A DNA stretch of 64,000 nt from Serratia nevei (GCF_024160145.1 NZ_JAMYWQ010000013.1:1-64000), one strand, 5' to 3'. Positions 1-9,078 are shown, numbered from the stretch's first letter. The notes: a model not told the origin generated them from the letters alone. Program-made: numbers and translations.

Positions 1-2
1 GA

Positions 3-152
3 AGAACAGCAATCTCCACTCTTAACTCCAATGTTAGCATCGGCAGCTCGCTTAAAACTGCCAGTTTTACCCCAGGTGGGTCCGAATTACATTGGCATGT
101 GGGTCATTTTTACATCGGTACTAACACAGAGCAAAGATTCATCAAATACTGA
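3..152 (+). other. 3' end of an unidentified reading frame
   Basis: This frame is open from the window edge to a TGA at 150-152 and ends in the residues TNTEQRFIKY. It may be the 3' tail of a gene starting outside the window, but it is too short to identify and codon use gives no decision. It runs across the point (about 115-125) where recombinase homology begins in another frame, so its last codons may belong to unrelated DNA fused at a junction. Low confidence. Confidence 0.2.
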
Positions 153-925
153 CCAATGAAAAATACATTGGTAACAGTATTTATAACAAAACATCGTTTA
201 AACTAAAACAACAGTATGTCCTCAACCCCGAAGAGGAATGGATTCGGTGCGATGGTGCTTATACTCCAGTTATAAGCCTTGATAAATTTAAACGTGCAAA
301 TGAAATTATCAGATCACGAGCCATTCGCTTATCTGAAGAAGAACTACTTGAAAAATTACACACATTACTAAAAAAGAGAGGTAGGCTTTCAGGAATTATT
401 ATTGACGAAGAAGAACGCTTCCCTTCCAGCAGCGTCTATCGTTATCGTTTCGGAAGCCTTTTGCGCGTTTATCATTTAATCGGTTACACACCAGAAACTG
501 ATTACAGCTGGCTTGAAACCAACAAGTTCATTAAGAACTTAAACGCAGAAATGACCAACTCAATCATTGGCAATATTAGCAATGAAGGAGGCTGGATTAG
601 TGATGCATCAACGACAGGAGTTTTTCATATCAATGATGAGTTCACTCTATCTATACAAACTTCCCGATGTAGGCGTACGGGGCCAAATAGTCTCAGATGG
701 AAGATAAATTTCAACTACAATTTCTCTCCCGATATCAATATTGCTGTAAGAATGGACAGTACTAATCAAGCGGTTGTCGATTACTATATTTTCCCAGCGA
801 TAGATATTATTTCACAGACTATATCCCTGAAGGAGACAAATCCTTACTGCTTCGACTTATACCGATTTGATAATCTATCCTCTTTTTATAGATTAATAAG
901 AAGAATAAAACTACAGGAGCTATAG
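125..925 (+). pseudogene. 5'-truncated serine recombinase (C-terminal part)
   Basis: The frame opens right after a TAA at 122-124 and at once reads RAKIHQILTNEKYIGN, then a stretch containing EEWIRCDGAYTPV. That is the typical start of the 'Recombinase' domain that follows the resolvase catalytic domain in large serine recombinases. The N-terminal catalytic domain, with its nucleophilic serine, is absent from all three plus frames of the first 120 bases. No ATG precedes the homology; a TTG at 461 would start inside the conserved part. I therefore read it as a decapitated, inactive recombinase. It ends one base before the first ParB-like gene, which suggests the three were an operon. Base composition is AT-rich compared with the core genes. 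Confidence 0.7.
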
Positions 926-926
926 C

Positions 927-1793
927 ATGAAAGAAGAAAAAATTGATCTTATTGAAATCAGTAAAATAATGGTCGTCAACCATCGTAAAAGAGATAAGTT
1001 CAATCACAATGAGATTAAAGAAAATATTCATAAAATTGGGCTAAAACGTCCGGTGACAGTTCGCCGAATTGTACATGATAAGTTTGAATATGCTTTAATT
1101 TGTGGCCAAGGAAGACTTGAAGCTTATCAACATTATCAGGAGACTCACATACCAGCAGTCATCAGGGATGTTAATGAAGAAACAGGGCACCTGATGAGTC
1201 TGGCTGAGAATATAGCCAGAAGGAAACCTAGGGCAACCGAACTTCTTGACAGCGTTCGACAGTTAAAAGATCAGGGACTAAACGATAAAGATATTAGTGA
1301 GCGTCTCGGATACGCGGTCAGTTGGGTACAGGGAGTAACAACGCTGTTGGGAAGAGGTGAGAAAAAGCTACTTGCTGCTTTCGAAGCCGGTCATATTCCT
1401 TTATACCTTGCGGTAGAAATATCTCGTTCCACCGATGAGTCCATTCAAGATTCACTGACAGAGGCCCTACTGAATGGAAATATTAAAGGAAGACAAATCA
1501 ATATTATCAAGCGAATAATTGAAAATCGTAAAAAAGGTAACAAAGGCTCCACAAACAAAACATATACACCCAAAAGAGTTCAGAAAAAATACACACCAGA
1601 GGAGCTTGCCGTTATCTATCAAAGAAATGCTGACGAACACAGAGATATTCAGGTAAAAGCAAAGTATGCACGTGAGACACTTATGGTAGTAAAAGAAGTT
1701 TTCAGAAAACTAGTCCAGGACAGTGATTTCTGTAATCTTTTACATGAAAACAATATCAATGATATCCCGGAAGTTTTGGTTCCCGATAGATAA
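927..1793 (+). CDS. ParB/Spo0J-like N-terminal domain protein
   Basis: 288 residues. The N-terminal third (about 5-95) is a ParB/sulfiredoxin-fold domain: it includes the family's CTP-binding-type motif GQGRLEAY, an IPAVIRDV strand and the AENIARR segment. A helix-turn-helix follows at about 100-150 (ISERLGYAVSWVQG), then a basic linker and a predicted helical tail. Such proteins bind DNA and in plasmids act in partition; a solitary ParB with no ParA, as here, more likely serves regulation or maintenance of a mobile element (inference). It begins two bases after the recombinase stop with AGGAG upstream, and the second ParB-like gene follows 15 bases later, so the three are probably cotranscribed. 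Confidence 0.8.
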   Translation: MKEEKIDLIEISKIMVVNHRKRDKFNHNEIKENIHKIGLKRPVTVRRIVHDKFEYALICGQGRLEAYQHYQETHIPAVIRDVNEETGHLMSLAENIARRKPRATELLDSVRQLKDQGLNDKDISERLGYAVSWVQGVTTLLGRGEKKLLAAFEAGHIPLYLAVEISRSTDESIQDSLTEALLNGNIKGRQINIIKRIIENRKKGNKGSTNKTYTPKRVQKKYTPEELAVIYQRNADEHRDIQVKAKYARETLMVVKEVFRKLVQDSDFCNLLHENNINDIPEVLVPDR

Positions 1794-1808
1794 CAAGAGG
1801 AAATAAAT

Positions 1809-2687
1809 ATGATAAAGCAATGTTTTAATAATCACTTTCAGTCATATCTGATAGATAAATTAATCCCATCACGAACACTTCCTGTCAACATAAAATCAAG
1901 TGGGAAATACAAACAAATTGTTAGCTCAATTGCAGAAATTGGTTTAATAGAGCCAGTCATTATATTTATCAATGATAATGAAGAGCAAAAGGTACTAGAC
2001 GGACACTTACGCATCGAAGCATTGAAAGATCTGAACATAGCTCATGCCCATTGCCTAATCTCCCCAGTTGAGGATACTTACTCCTATAACAAACGAGTCA
2101 ATCATTTAACAATTCTTCAGGAACAAAAGATGCTTCAAAAAGCGGTTGAGTCAGGTGTCCCGGTCGAGAAACTTTGTGCCGTGCTTGGTTTATCTCAAAG
2201 CATCATCAATACACGACTCCGTATTTCTGATGGTATAGCAAAAGAGGTACTTGCTTTGCTGGCCGAAAAAAATGTATCTCAGAACGTCTTCGATATACTA
2301 CGCAGGATTAAACCCTATAAACAGATTGAATTTGTTACCACAATGATAACACTCAATAACTTTACCAAAAAATTTGCACTCTCTATGTTGCACACTTTAC
2401 CGTCAGAGCATCTTGTCAGACAAATTGATAATACTACCGAAGACAAAGACATGGTAAAAACACTTGCCCGCTTGGAAAAAGAAATGGCTGCACTTCAGAT
2501 TGAAACACAGAATATTCAGAATGAATACGCCGAAAACAATCTTAATCTAATTATAGTCAAGTCTTACATAGCCAAATTACTTCGCACAAATGATGTTATT
2601 CACTGGCTTTATGATAATAAATGTGAATACCTTGATGTTTTAAAGAAAATTGTTGGTATTGAAAGTCTTAGTAAAATAGAAAAATAA
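1809..2687 (+). CDS. ParB/RepB-like partition-type protein
   Basis: 292 residues. The N-terminus carries a shortened ParB-like domain (SIAEIGLIEPVIIF, then LDGHLRIEAL, where DGHLRIEA corresponds to the GxGxR-type nucleotide-binding loop). A helix-turn-helix around 120-150 (LCAVLGLSQSIINTRLRIS) and a helical C-terminal half follow, resembling proteins annotated with a RepB C-terminal domain. It partners the preceding ParB-like gene; recombinase plus two ParB-like proteins is a recurrent set in proteobacterial islands. The start is set by GAGGAAATAAAT before ATG. No ParA or replication gene is visible, so an autonomous plasmid origin is not supported. Confidence 0.75.
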   Translation: MIKQCFNNHFQSYLIDKLIPSRTLPVNIKSSGKYKQIVSSIAEIGLIEPVIIFINDNEEQKVLDGHLRIEALKDLNIAHAHCLISPVEDTYSYNKRVNHLTILQEQKMLQKAVESGVPVEKLCAVLGLSQSIINTRLRISDGIAKEVLALLAEKNVSQNVFDILRRIKPYKQIEFVTTMITLNNFTKKFALSMLHTLPSEHLVRQIDNTTEDKDMVKTLARLEKEMAALQIETQNIQNEYAENNLNLIIVKSYIAKLLRTNDVIHWLYDNKCEYLDVLKKIVGIESLSKIEK

Positions 2688-2698
2688 TAATACACACC

Positions 2699-2784
2699 GG
2701 ATGTAGATAAACGCACCAGCATTTAACCTGAAGCACGCTGCCATTTTTATACACTTCACGCTGATGATACGTTTACCTACATCC
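2699..2784. repeat. Inverted repeat downstream of the ParB-like genes
   Basis: Two 20-base arms, 2699-2718 and 2765-2784, are reverse complements at 17 of 20 positions and separated by 46 bases. They lie just after the stop of the second ParB-like gene. The arms contain GGATGTAG and TAAACG separated by one variable base. There is no T-run after the second arm, so a simple intrinsic terminator is unlikely; a protein-binding or recombination site is possible. The rest of 2688-2921 shows no gene. Confidence 0.5.
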
Positions 2785-2921
2785 ATTCAAATGTAAAAAC
2801 CGACATGAAGGATGGCACATTGTTACCAGCGATAAATATTACTCAAACCAGTCAACACTCATAAAATTTATTATTGCTATAGCATGCCCCCACCGCATTG
2901 AACAAATGGAAAAGATTAGTG

Positions 2922-4280
2922 TTAAAGATAATCATTCAATATGGAACCTATCTTATCCGGTTTTCCTTTCAGCGCAGCACTCAACAACTTTCTGTAATCT
3001 GTACCACGAATACTCAGAGACTGGCCAAGTTCATAGTTAATACAACGTCCACTATCCAAAGCATGGCATGAACGACTGGCTCGATAAGATATCAGGTAAT
3101 ACCAAGCACGATGCCCAATAACAGCAAATAACCGATATGCCGGGTCATCAATGCCTGTCTTTGGTCTTATTTCAAAGGATTTACGTTGATCACCACCATT
3201 CGTTATATGCTCCCATAACGAAACCGTATCGGCCACACCTATTTTTGACAGGTCATAGATCGTGCGCCCTGTCGGATCGTCCGTATCCAACCCCACCCAT
3301 CCAAAGAGTACATCCTGTTCAATACTGGTAAGCGGCAATAACGTTCTGTATTTATTATTTTTGATCTGACCTAAGATTGTAGAATAATGATTCCCACCAA
3401 AATGGCAGCTTAGCACTTGTGCCAACCGGTCAAACTGAGATTCAAGGCAACGTAATGCAATCAAAATTTCCTTCTGCCATATGCTGGGGGCAGTAGCACC
3501 GTCATTAGGGTCCCCAACATTATTAACCGCATACCCAAATTCAAAACCATAAGACGTTTGCCTGGCGGGGCGCCAACCAGCAGCATTCAGCATCACGTCA
3601 TTAGATGATGCCACGCTGAGATAAATCTCGTTTACCTGAAAATCATCAGGAAGCCTCGGGCTTGACGGCCCTTCAGGTCGATATCCTGCCGGATACAACC
3701 TCGCAGCAACCTGCCTGATGGCGGGTGACAAATTATCATTAAGGCTAGTCCGTTTTTCGTCCCAAGTATTCAGCCTTTCCAGCGAAAGCGGCCAGGGTTC
3801 CCTCATACCTTCTACCGGCTCCGGTACCCCCTCCCCGTGTACAAAAATATGCGGATAACTCTGGTAATGCCTCACCGTTGAGGCGAATTTTTTATCCCTC
3901 GGAGCAGGATACTGGTATGTAATGCATTCCTTCTCCAGCCAATCAAAAAATGCAACACCCAGGCACGCCTCAAGCCGCCGATCAATAATTAGTACATCCG
4001 GTTTACCGGTTATTTCTTGTACATATTTATTTGAGTAACTGCGGGACCAGAAATCGCAAAGAAATCCAGTTGCTGAGAACGCCTCTTCCGGAATGAAAAA
4101 GCGGCGATAATGAAGAGGTAAATTTTCAACCGAAATGCCGGCAACATACACGGCTCCTAGACCATACTCATGTGCATTTGCGATCATATCGTCAAACCGC
4201 ACAGTTCCGTACTCAGGGTGCCAGAAAACGCGTTTGCATTTCTGAACGGAAAAATAGTGAACCCGTTGATACAATGGCAT
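2922..4280 (-). CDS. Uncharacterised protein next to the CBASS operon
   Basis: 452 residues, no signal peptide or membrane segment, and no family I recognise. The N-terminal 100 residues look like a compact alpha/beta domain (GLGAVYVAGISVENLPLHY, KPDVLIIDRRLEACLG); the middle is proline- and arginine-rich; the C-terminal half is helical and contains GHRAWYYLISYRASRSCHAL. It is a single gene on the minus strand, downstream of the CBASS effector and converging with the ParB-like genes. The 186-base gap to the CBASS effector argues for a separate transcript or a loosely linked one. The defence-island position makes an anti-phage or mobile-element role possible, but this rests on context alone. 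Confidence 0.6.
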   Translation of the reverse strand: MPLYQRVHYFSVQKCKRVFWHPEYGTVRFDDMIANAHEYGLGAVYVAGISVENLPLHYRRFFIPEEAFSATGFLCDFWSRSYSNKYVQEITGKPDVLIIDRRLEACLGVAFFDWLEKECITYQYPAPRDKKFASTVRHYQSYPHIFVHGEGVPEPVEGMREPWPLSLERLNTWDEKRTSLNDNLSPAIRQVAARLYPAGYRPEGPSSPRLPDDFQVNEIYLSVASSNDVMLNAAGWRPARQTSYGFEFGYAVNNVGDPNDGATAPSIWQKEILIALRCLESQFDRLAQVLSCHFGGNHYSTILGQIKNNKYRTLLPLTSIEQDVLFGWVGLDTDDPTGRTIYDLSKIGVADTVSLWEHITNGGDQRKSFEIRPKTGIDDPAYRLFAVIGHRAWYYLISYRASRSCHALDSGRCINYELGQSLSIRGTDYRKLLSAALKGKPDKIGSILNDYL

Positions 4281-4466
4281 TACTGTTCACCTATTTTGAA
4301 TGAATCTGACCATGTCGATGTGCAGGGAGACGAATACGACAACATGTTACCATCTCTGTTGAGACCGTAAACGACTACCTTCATCCTCCCCCCATACCTG
4401 ACTTAGCGTTAAAACACAGCCAGCGCACCACACGCCGGCCTTCAAAGCGCTTGCTGTATAATGCGG

Positions 4467-5540
4467 TTATCGTTGTATCAACTCCGCATGGGGTACTCCG
4501 GCCACAGGCATCCGAATCGCCCAAGGGAATCGCTTAGGATCACTTTGTTCATATTGATTAACGTCAATACGAGGAAGATTGCGCCTGTCGTAGATAGTAC
4601 CCAATCGCAGAGAAAGACTCGCAGGAGCTGCCAGAAATAAGGATATTTCGACAATACCTTGCTGAGCTAAGGACATGACAATATCCAAGAACTGCTGCGC
4701 GAGATACTGTTGCTTAGCTTCTGACCAGTGCGAATGAGTACTACGTTCTACTAACTCCGCTTTGATGATGGGAACACCAGTTTCAACCATCTGCACATCT
4801 GCTTCTAGGACATCGTATGATGCAGACACGCATAGTGCCACCCGTTTTACTGTGGTGTTGATGCCATCAAGCCCTGTAACAATGAAACGGTTACCATCAT
4901 CTTCATCAGTAAGCGCGCGCCACGCATGTTGCCGCCGATCCCAGTCCATGAAAAGTGTTTGGGATTCATCATCAACCATCACTCCGAGCAAAAAGAGAAA
5001 CGGAACGGGGGCGAGTCCACCGAGTACAAATGATATGTCTGATCTATCCAGCCCATCACATCTCCGCGCTATATCATCAGGGAGGCTCACCAATCGACGT
5101 ATAGCTGCATCTGGACTCAAGATCGTACCATCGACCATCCCCCCCTTTCTTAGATCAATGATGACCTGTTCACGCCGCCCCAATACTGATGAAGGAACAG
5201 AGCTCGCCAAAGGTTGTCCCTGGTAATCTCTAAGCCCTCTAGCCTCAATAACGATAACTTTCTTGCGACTTTCCCAACGAATATCTCTAACTATCAGAGA
5301 TATACCTAAGAGAACTATTAAGATCGCAATAATAAACACGCCCCAACTTAGCGCACCAGTACTGCCGGATGAATCCCAACTGAGAATGAAGTTCCCTCGG
5401 GATGTCGGTATCGTCACGCCAACAGTGAGCCCAACAAGAACCAACCCAAAAAGCGGGACACCAATTCTAACCAAAGCCAAGCCTGCTGACCGCTTTCTGA
5501 AGACCCAGTCAATCAGTGAGCGCAGAAAATAATTTATCAA
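4467..5540 (-). CDS. cap14: CBASS effector, two-TM SAVED protein (Cap14-like)
   Basis: 357 residues from a TTG start at 5540 that overlaps the cap3 stop (TTGA), with GGAG eight bases upstream; reading further upstream would lie inside cap3. Two hydrophobic segments (about 22-44 and 64-84) are followed by a soluble domain from about 95 to the end with SAVED-type features: a sensor-like block FVLGGLAPVPFLFLLGVM, a KRVALCVSAS strand and a C-terminal EISLFLAAPASLSLRLGT strand. SAVED domains bind cyclic oligonucleotides made by CD-NTases. In the Cap14 type, binding is thought to make the two-TM segment disrupt the inner membrane, killing the infected cell. It is the last gene of the operon. The family call is strong from domain order; the ligand is unknown. 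Confidence 0.85.
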   Translation of the reverse strand: MINYFLRSLIDWVFRKRSAGLALVRIGVPLFGLVLVGLTVGVTIPTSRGNFILSWDSSGSTGALSWGVFIIAILIVLLGISLIVRDIRWESRKKVIVIEARGLRDYQGQPLASSVPSSVLGRREQVIIDLRKGGMVDGTILSPDAAIRRLVSLPDDIARRCDGLDRSDISFVLGGLAPVPFLFLLGVMVDDESQTLFMDWDRRQHAWRALTDEDDGNRFIVTGLDGINTTVKRVALCVSASYDVLEADVQMVETGVPIIKAELVERSTHSHWSEAKQQYLAQQFLDIVMSLAQQGIVEISLFLAAPASLSLRLGTIYDRRNLPRIDVNQYEQSDPKRFPWAIRMPVAGVPHAELIQR

Positions 5541-6001
5541 GATGATGACTCCAGAATATTGACGGCCGAAGGGTTCGCATTTCGACAAAATAGAGTACAA
5601 GAGAGGGAAAGTCTTCGCCACCAACCCAGTCTGACGATTAGCAACACAGCAAACTCGATCCCCCTTTCTCCTTCTACCAAATCGATCATTGAAGCAACGT
5701 CCTGAGAGCTCGGTATGACTGAGAAACGGGGATGAGAGTGCCATTCCCCCAGATAGTTGAATCGATCATACTGATGCCCGGTTCTTTGAAAAAAAACATC
5801 CAGAGCCTCGTTATGCGCCTCTGAATCGCGTACAAAGTGAGCTTTCCCCCCAGTCTGACTATCTATCGACAGGTCAACAACTCGAAAATGGCCCGGAGTA
5901 ATCTGCTCTCCCATCATCACTCCGCCAATCTCCCTGCAGCCAGCGGCTTTGAGTGCTTTACGCAGTGTGCTTTTGACGTTTTCAGCGATCTCAACCTGCA
6001 T
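5537..6001 (-). CDS. cap3: CBASS Cap3, JAB/JAMM-family deconjugating peptidase
   Basis: 154 residues. The JAMM zinc-peptidase motif is complete: Glu24 in REIGG, His88 and His90 in GEWHSHP, and Asp101 in SSQD. In type II CBASS, Cap3 removes the covalent link that Cap2 makes between the CD-NTase C-terminus and target proteins, so it tunes or reverses priming. The gene overlaps cap2 by 11 bases and its stop overlaps the effector's TTG start, so the operon is tightly translationally coupled. Length and motif spacing fit the short prokaryotic Cap3 type. Confidence 0.9.
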   Translation of the reverse strand: MQVEIAENVKSTLRKALKAAGCREIGGVMMGEQITPGHFRVVDLSIDSQTGGKAHFVRDSEAHNEALDVFFQRTGHQYDRFNYLGEWHSHPRFSVIPSSQDVASMIDLVEGERGIEFAVLLIVRLGWWRRLSLSCTLFCRNANPSAVNILESSS

Positions 6002-7712
6002 CGTTTTCTCCGGGGAACAAGTCGGCTAGTAATTGTCGGCAAGCTTCGGGATCACCTGCTTGTACTTCTGTATCCCACCCATCATTTTCTCCAAGATCAA
6101 TGGGTCTCACGTCAAAGGGGGCGGTGAATATCCAACTGTCAGCCATTCCGATAAGGTAGGCTGAATAGGGAAAGATTGTGGAACCAGGGCGGACGAGAAG
6201 ATCAATTGCATAACGAGATAAGTGCGCCGCAATAACAGAAACATCGGCGTCATCTGCAATTAACGGTTCCCCAGAACCAACAACGTGTGAATATGGCTGT
6301 GAAGTGTCGCTCTCAGGCCACGCGATACCCTGCTCCGCATACCAAGCTTCTATCCGCTGCCTGGCAGTAAGAGGCGTGGGATCCAGGCCTGGGCGTAGTC
6401 GAACGACTATACCGCCACCTCCACCACCGAAAACCTGGGCCCAGCACATTGGTTTCTTTGCCCGACGTGAAATTGACGCGCACAGATTAAAGACTGCCGG
6501 GTCAGCGGTTGCGTCTATAATTAAATCGCTGTCTGAGATATACCCCATCGTTGCAGAAGTTGCCTCTCCACTCTCTTGCCCACCTAAAACTGTCGTGCGG
6601 CTAAGAATTTCGCAGCCGGCATTGACCTCCTGGAGCCTGGCTGCAAGTGCACGTGATTTATGCATACCAACGGCCCGCCAGTCCAGCTCATTGCGAACCA
6701 GGTTTCCCGAAGCAAGCAAATCTCCGTCAACAAGAACAAACTGCCCTACACCAGACCGGGCAAGATGCACGGCAACTTTGGACCCAACGGATCCACAACC
6801 AACGACTGCAACTTTCGCAGCTTTGAGACGAGCTAACTCAGGATCAAGACGCACACTATCAAGATCAGCAACAATCTTGTCGTAGTTGACCAGCTTACGG
6901 GAGTCTGAAGCACCGAAAGTCATTGAGAGCTGCAGATTAGTGCCATTGAAAATAATAAGCCCTAAAGACCCGGATGCTTGCAATAACTCAGGTATCGTAG
7001 TTGCCAGGTCATGGAGTTCAAGCAATGAAATCAATTCATCAAGAGTATGGCACTTCACTGGCGCGCTATTAGGCAGACGGATCACCTTAGTCGCTACCGT
7101 GCTTGCCCCGTAACCACGCCTGTTTGGTTCAATCCACATAGGTGCGTCGGCAGGGCCGATTCGTGTAAGCTGAGCGGCAAAAACACCAGAATAAAAATGC
7201 TCCTGGATTTCCGCATCTACCACATGCCCCTCATCTACCATCAACAACCCTGTTAACACGCCCTGAGAATAAAGGAAACGAAACACGGCATTTCTTGCTC
7301 GCTGAGCGGGAAGGGTTCGATGTTCTGATGGTGCAGTTTCACCTGTTTCCTGCTCGGTTAACAGTAAGCGATAGGCACTTTCAATCATCATGGCGCCCGT
7401 AATTTCGGGCGTCCAATTATCTGAGCGAAACTGCAGACAAAGCTCTCCCGACTCTCCATATTGATGGGCAGACAAACGTTGGCCATCCCGAGGAACGACT
7501 GAATGGGGAACATCCGGGAAATATTCGGGGTATATAATTGTTAACGGAATTAGCCGCTCTTCTACTTGCAAATCAAAGTCAGCCGCAAGTCGTAAGTTGC
7601 TTGCTAAGTACCACTTTAAATTAATGAGCCACGGGTTCTGCTCCGCCAAGTCTGAAATAGCGGCACGTTCGGACTGCGCACGGACAGGCTGCTCCACCCA
7701 CCAAATAATCAT
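5991..7712 (-). CDS. cap2: CBASS Cap2, E2-E1 fusion that primes the CD-NTase
   Basis: 573 residues. The N-terminal part (about 1-160) is E2-like, with candidate catalytic Cys92 in GELCLQF. From about 295 follows a ThiF/E1 adenylation domain with the nucleotide loop GCGSVG (305-310), LVDGDLL and the RNELDW segment. A cysteine near the end (Cys558 in PEACRQ) is a candidate E1 catalytic cysteine, though I cannot confirm its alignment. Cap2 activates and transfers the C-terminus of the CD-NTase onto other molecules, raising second-messenger production. It begins with an ATGA overlap with the CD-NTase stop and overlaps cap3 by 11 bases. Confidence 0.9.
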   Translation of the reverse strand: MIIWWVEQPVRAQSERAAISDLAEQNPWLINLKWYLASNLRLAADFDLQVEERLIPLTIIYPEYFPDVPHSVVPRDGQRLSAHQYGESGELCLQFRSDNWTPEITGAMMIESAYRLLLTEQETGETAPSEHRTLPAQRARNAVFRFLYSQGVLTGLLMVDEGHVVDAEIQEHFYSGVFAAQLTRIGPADAPMWIEPNRRGYGASTVATKVIRLPNSAPVKCHTLDELISLLELHDLATTIPELLQASGSLGLIIFNGTNLQLSMTFGASDSRKLVNYDKIVADLDSVRLDPELARLKAAKVAVVGCGSVGSKVAVHLARSGVGQFVLVDGDLLASGNLVRNELDWRAVGMHKSRALAARLQEVNAGCEILSRTTVLGGQESGEATSATMGYISDSDLIIDATADPAVFNLCASISRRAKKPMCWAQVFGGGGGGIVVRLRPGLDPTPLTARQRIEAWYAEQGIAWPESDTSQPYSHVVGSGEPLIADDADVSVIAAHLSRYAIDLLVRPGSTIFPYSAYLIGMADSWIFTAPFDVRPIDLGENDGWDTEVQAGDPEACRQLLADLFPGENDAG

Positions 7713-8914
7713 GCAAACCCCTTCGGTGAAGTTGGCTCCCGTCTGGTATTAGGAAATGCAGGCGTGCTCACTGCGGTAGCGCCAAGAGCTGCTATTGTTG
7801 ACGCAGGTTGCAGCATAGACTCTGGTGGAGGGCCAAGACGTGTCGCTGCTCTGTCCGCAACCGCCCCCATATGAGGCCGGACACTTTCAACCAGGTTGCG
7901 TTTCTCCATCTGCTTCGCTAAGTCTCCAAAATCTTGCCGGGCCTGTTGGAGCCACTCGAAGAACGCAGCTTCTCTCTCAGGGTGCTGAGGCCATTTATCT
8001 GCAAAGTTTTCGAGCGGATCTGAAGGGTTACGGATGATATAACGATGCCCGTCATGTTCGATAAAAGAGTCCATTTGAGCAAGGATTGAGTATAAAGCAT
8101 CAGCGATCTTGTCTTCACCATTGTAAGCATGTGCGGCAAGCGTTGTAATAACGATCGAAATGGGACGCTCGTCATACCGCTTTTCAAACATGCCGTCACG
8201 GTGGCGTTTGAGGATCATAATCGCTGACTGGAGTGGTGTCCGAACTTTATAGTCAGGAATATCCTCAACACTGGCCTTCATAGATTCCGCCAGCACTTTT
8301 CTGCGCCGTTCAAAAACATCCCTCATCCGCAGCTTGAACCACTCAGCATACCCCTTGGGATTAGAACGCTGCCAATCGTCGGAAAGCGCATGGTAAACGG
8401 GAGATTCGATATCGGTGATAACCATAGCCGTCTCAGACCATTTGAGATCAAAGCCGTAAGTTTCAAGTAGCATACGCTGACGGGCCGCATTAGGAAGGGA
8501 GGGGACAACATCCATATGAAACTGGGCTCCGTCAGCATAGTCCAGAACCCAACAACGCCGACCTTCACGAACGGGTCTAACCATGTTTTGAGCTTTACGA
8601 TAAGCTTTAATCTCATCGCCGAGCAGAGTCTTTAAATCGTTCTGAGTAATATCCTGTGTACTGAGGCTTTGAAGTAAGCAAACAGAATCTACATCGTATT
8701 CCTCTTCATCATTCAGGGGACGAATAGCAGTACCCAGTCGAAATGATCCTTGTACATAAACTTGTGGATCATATTGGATGACAGCAGATTCTGGCCGATG
8801 AAGCCATTCACCAAGTGATGTGTAGCTGCGGCATGCCTGTTCATAACGAGACTCACTGATTGCAAGCTCGTCCGCTAAAGCGGTGAGAAATTCTTCTGCT
8901 TTTTTTGTCGGCAT
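7709..8914 (-). CDS. CBASS CD-NTase (cGAS/DncV-like nucleotidyltransferase)
   Basis: 401 residues. The nucleotidyltransferase signature is present: GSFRLGTAIRP (Gly56-Ser57) followed by the metal-binding pair Asp74 and Asp76 in EYDVDSV, and the third acidic residue Asp135 in FHMDVVPS. The enzyme makes a cyclic di- or trinucleotide on phage infection, sensed here by the SAVED effector. The exposed tail ends RREPTSPKGFA, consistent with a C-terminus conjugated by Cap2. Upstream in-frame ATGs exist, but ATG 8914 has AGGAGG/AGGAG before it and begins MPTKKAEEF, which fits the fold better. The clade and product cannot be decided by eye; pairing with Cap2/Cap3 and a SAVED effector is type II. Confidence 0.92.
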   Translation of the reverse strand: MPTKKAEEFLTALADELAISESRYEQACRSYTSLGEWLHRPESAVIQYDPQVYVQGSFRLGTAIRPLNDEEEYDVDSVCLLQSLSTQDITQNDLKTLLGDEIKAYRKAQNMVRPVREGRRCWVLDYADGAQFHMDVVPSLPNAARQRMLLETYGFDLKWSETAMVITDIESPVYHALSDDWQRSNPKGYAEWFKLRMRDVFERRRKVLAESMKASVEDIPDYKVRTPLQSAIMILKRHRDGMFEKRYDERPISIVITTLAAHAYNGEDKIADALYSILAQMDSFIEHDGHRYIIRNPSDPLENFADKWPQHPEREAAFFEWLQQARQDFGDLAKQMEKRNLVESVRPHMGAVADRAATRLGPPPESMLQPASTIAALGATAVSTPAFPNTRREPTSPKGFA

Positions 8915-9078
8915 ACTCCTGCCCTCCTGGATTTTGACACTATAGTGAATAATAGAAATAGCATTATCTACAATAAGTTTGATGATGCATGGTTGCTCGG
9001 GCATCTGCTTTTTTGTTGGTGTAAGAATCTGACCTCAAATATTTAATTGTTCCGCCACTCCTTTTGCATTATCCTTTT

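Noticed and set aside
461-925. Stand-alone 154-residue protein from a TTG start
   Set aside because: Recombinase homology runs in the same frame from about 125, so this start is internal to a truncated gene.
4450-4466. TATAAT box on the plus strand upstream of the CBASS effector end
   Set aside because: It would drive transcription into the antisense of cap14, and no -35 or gene fits.
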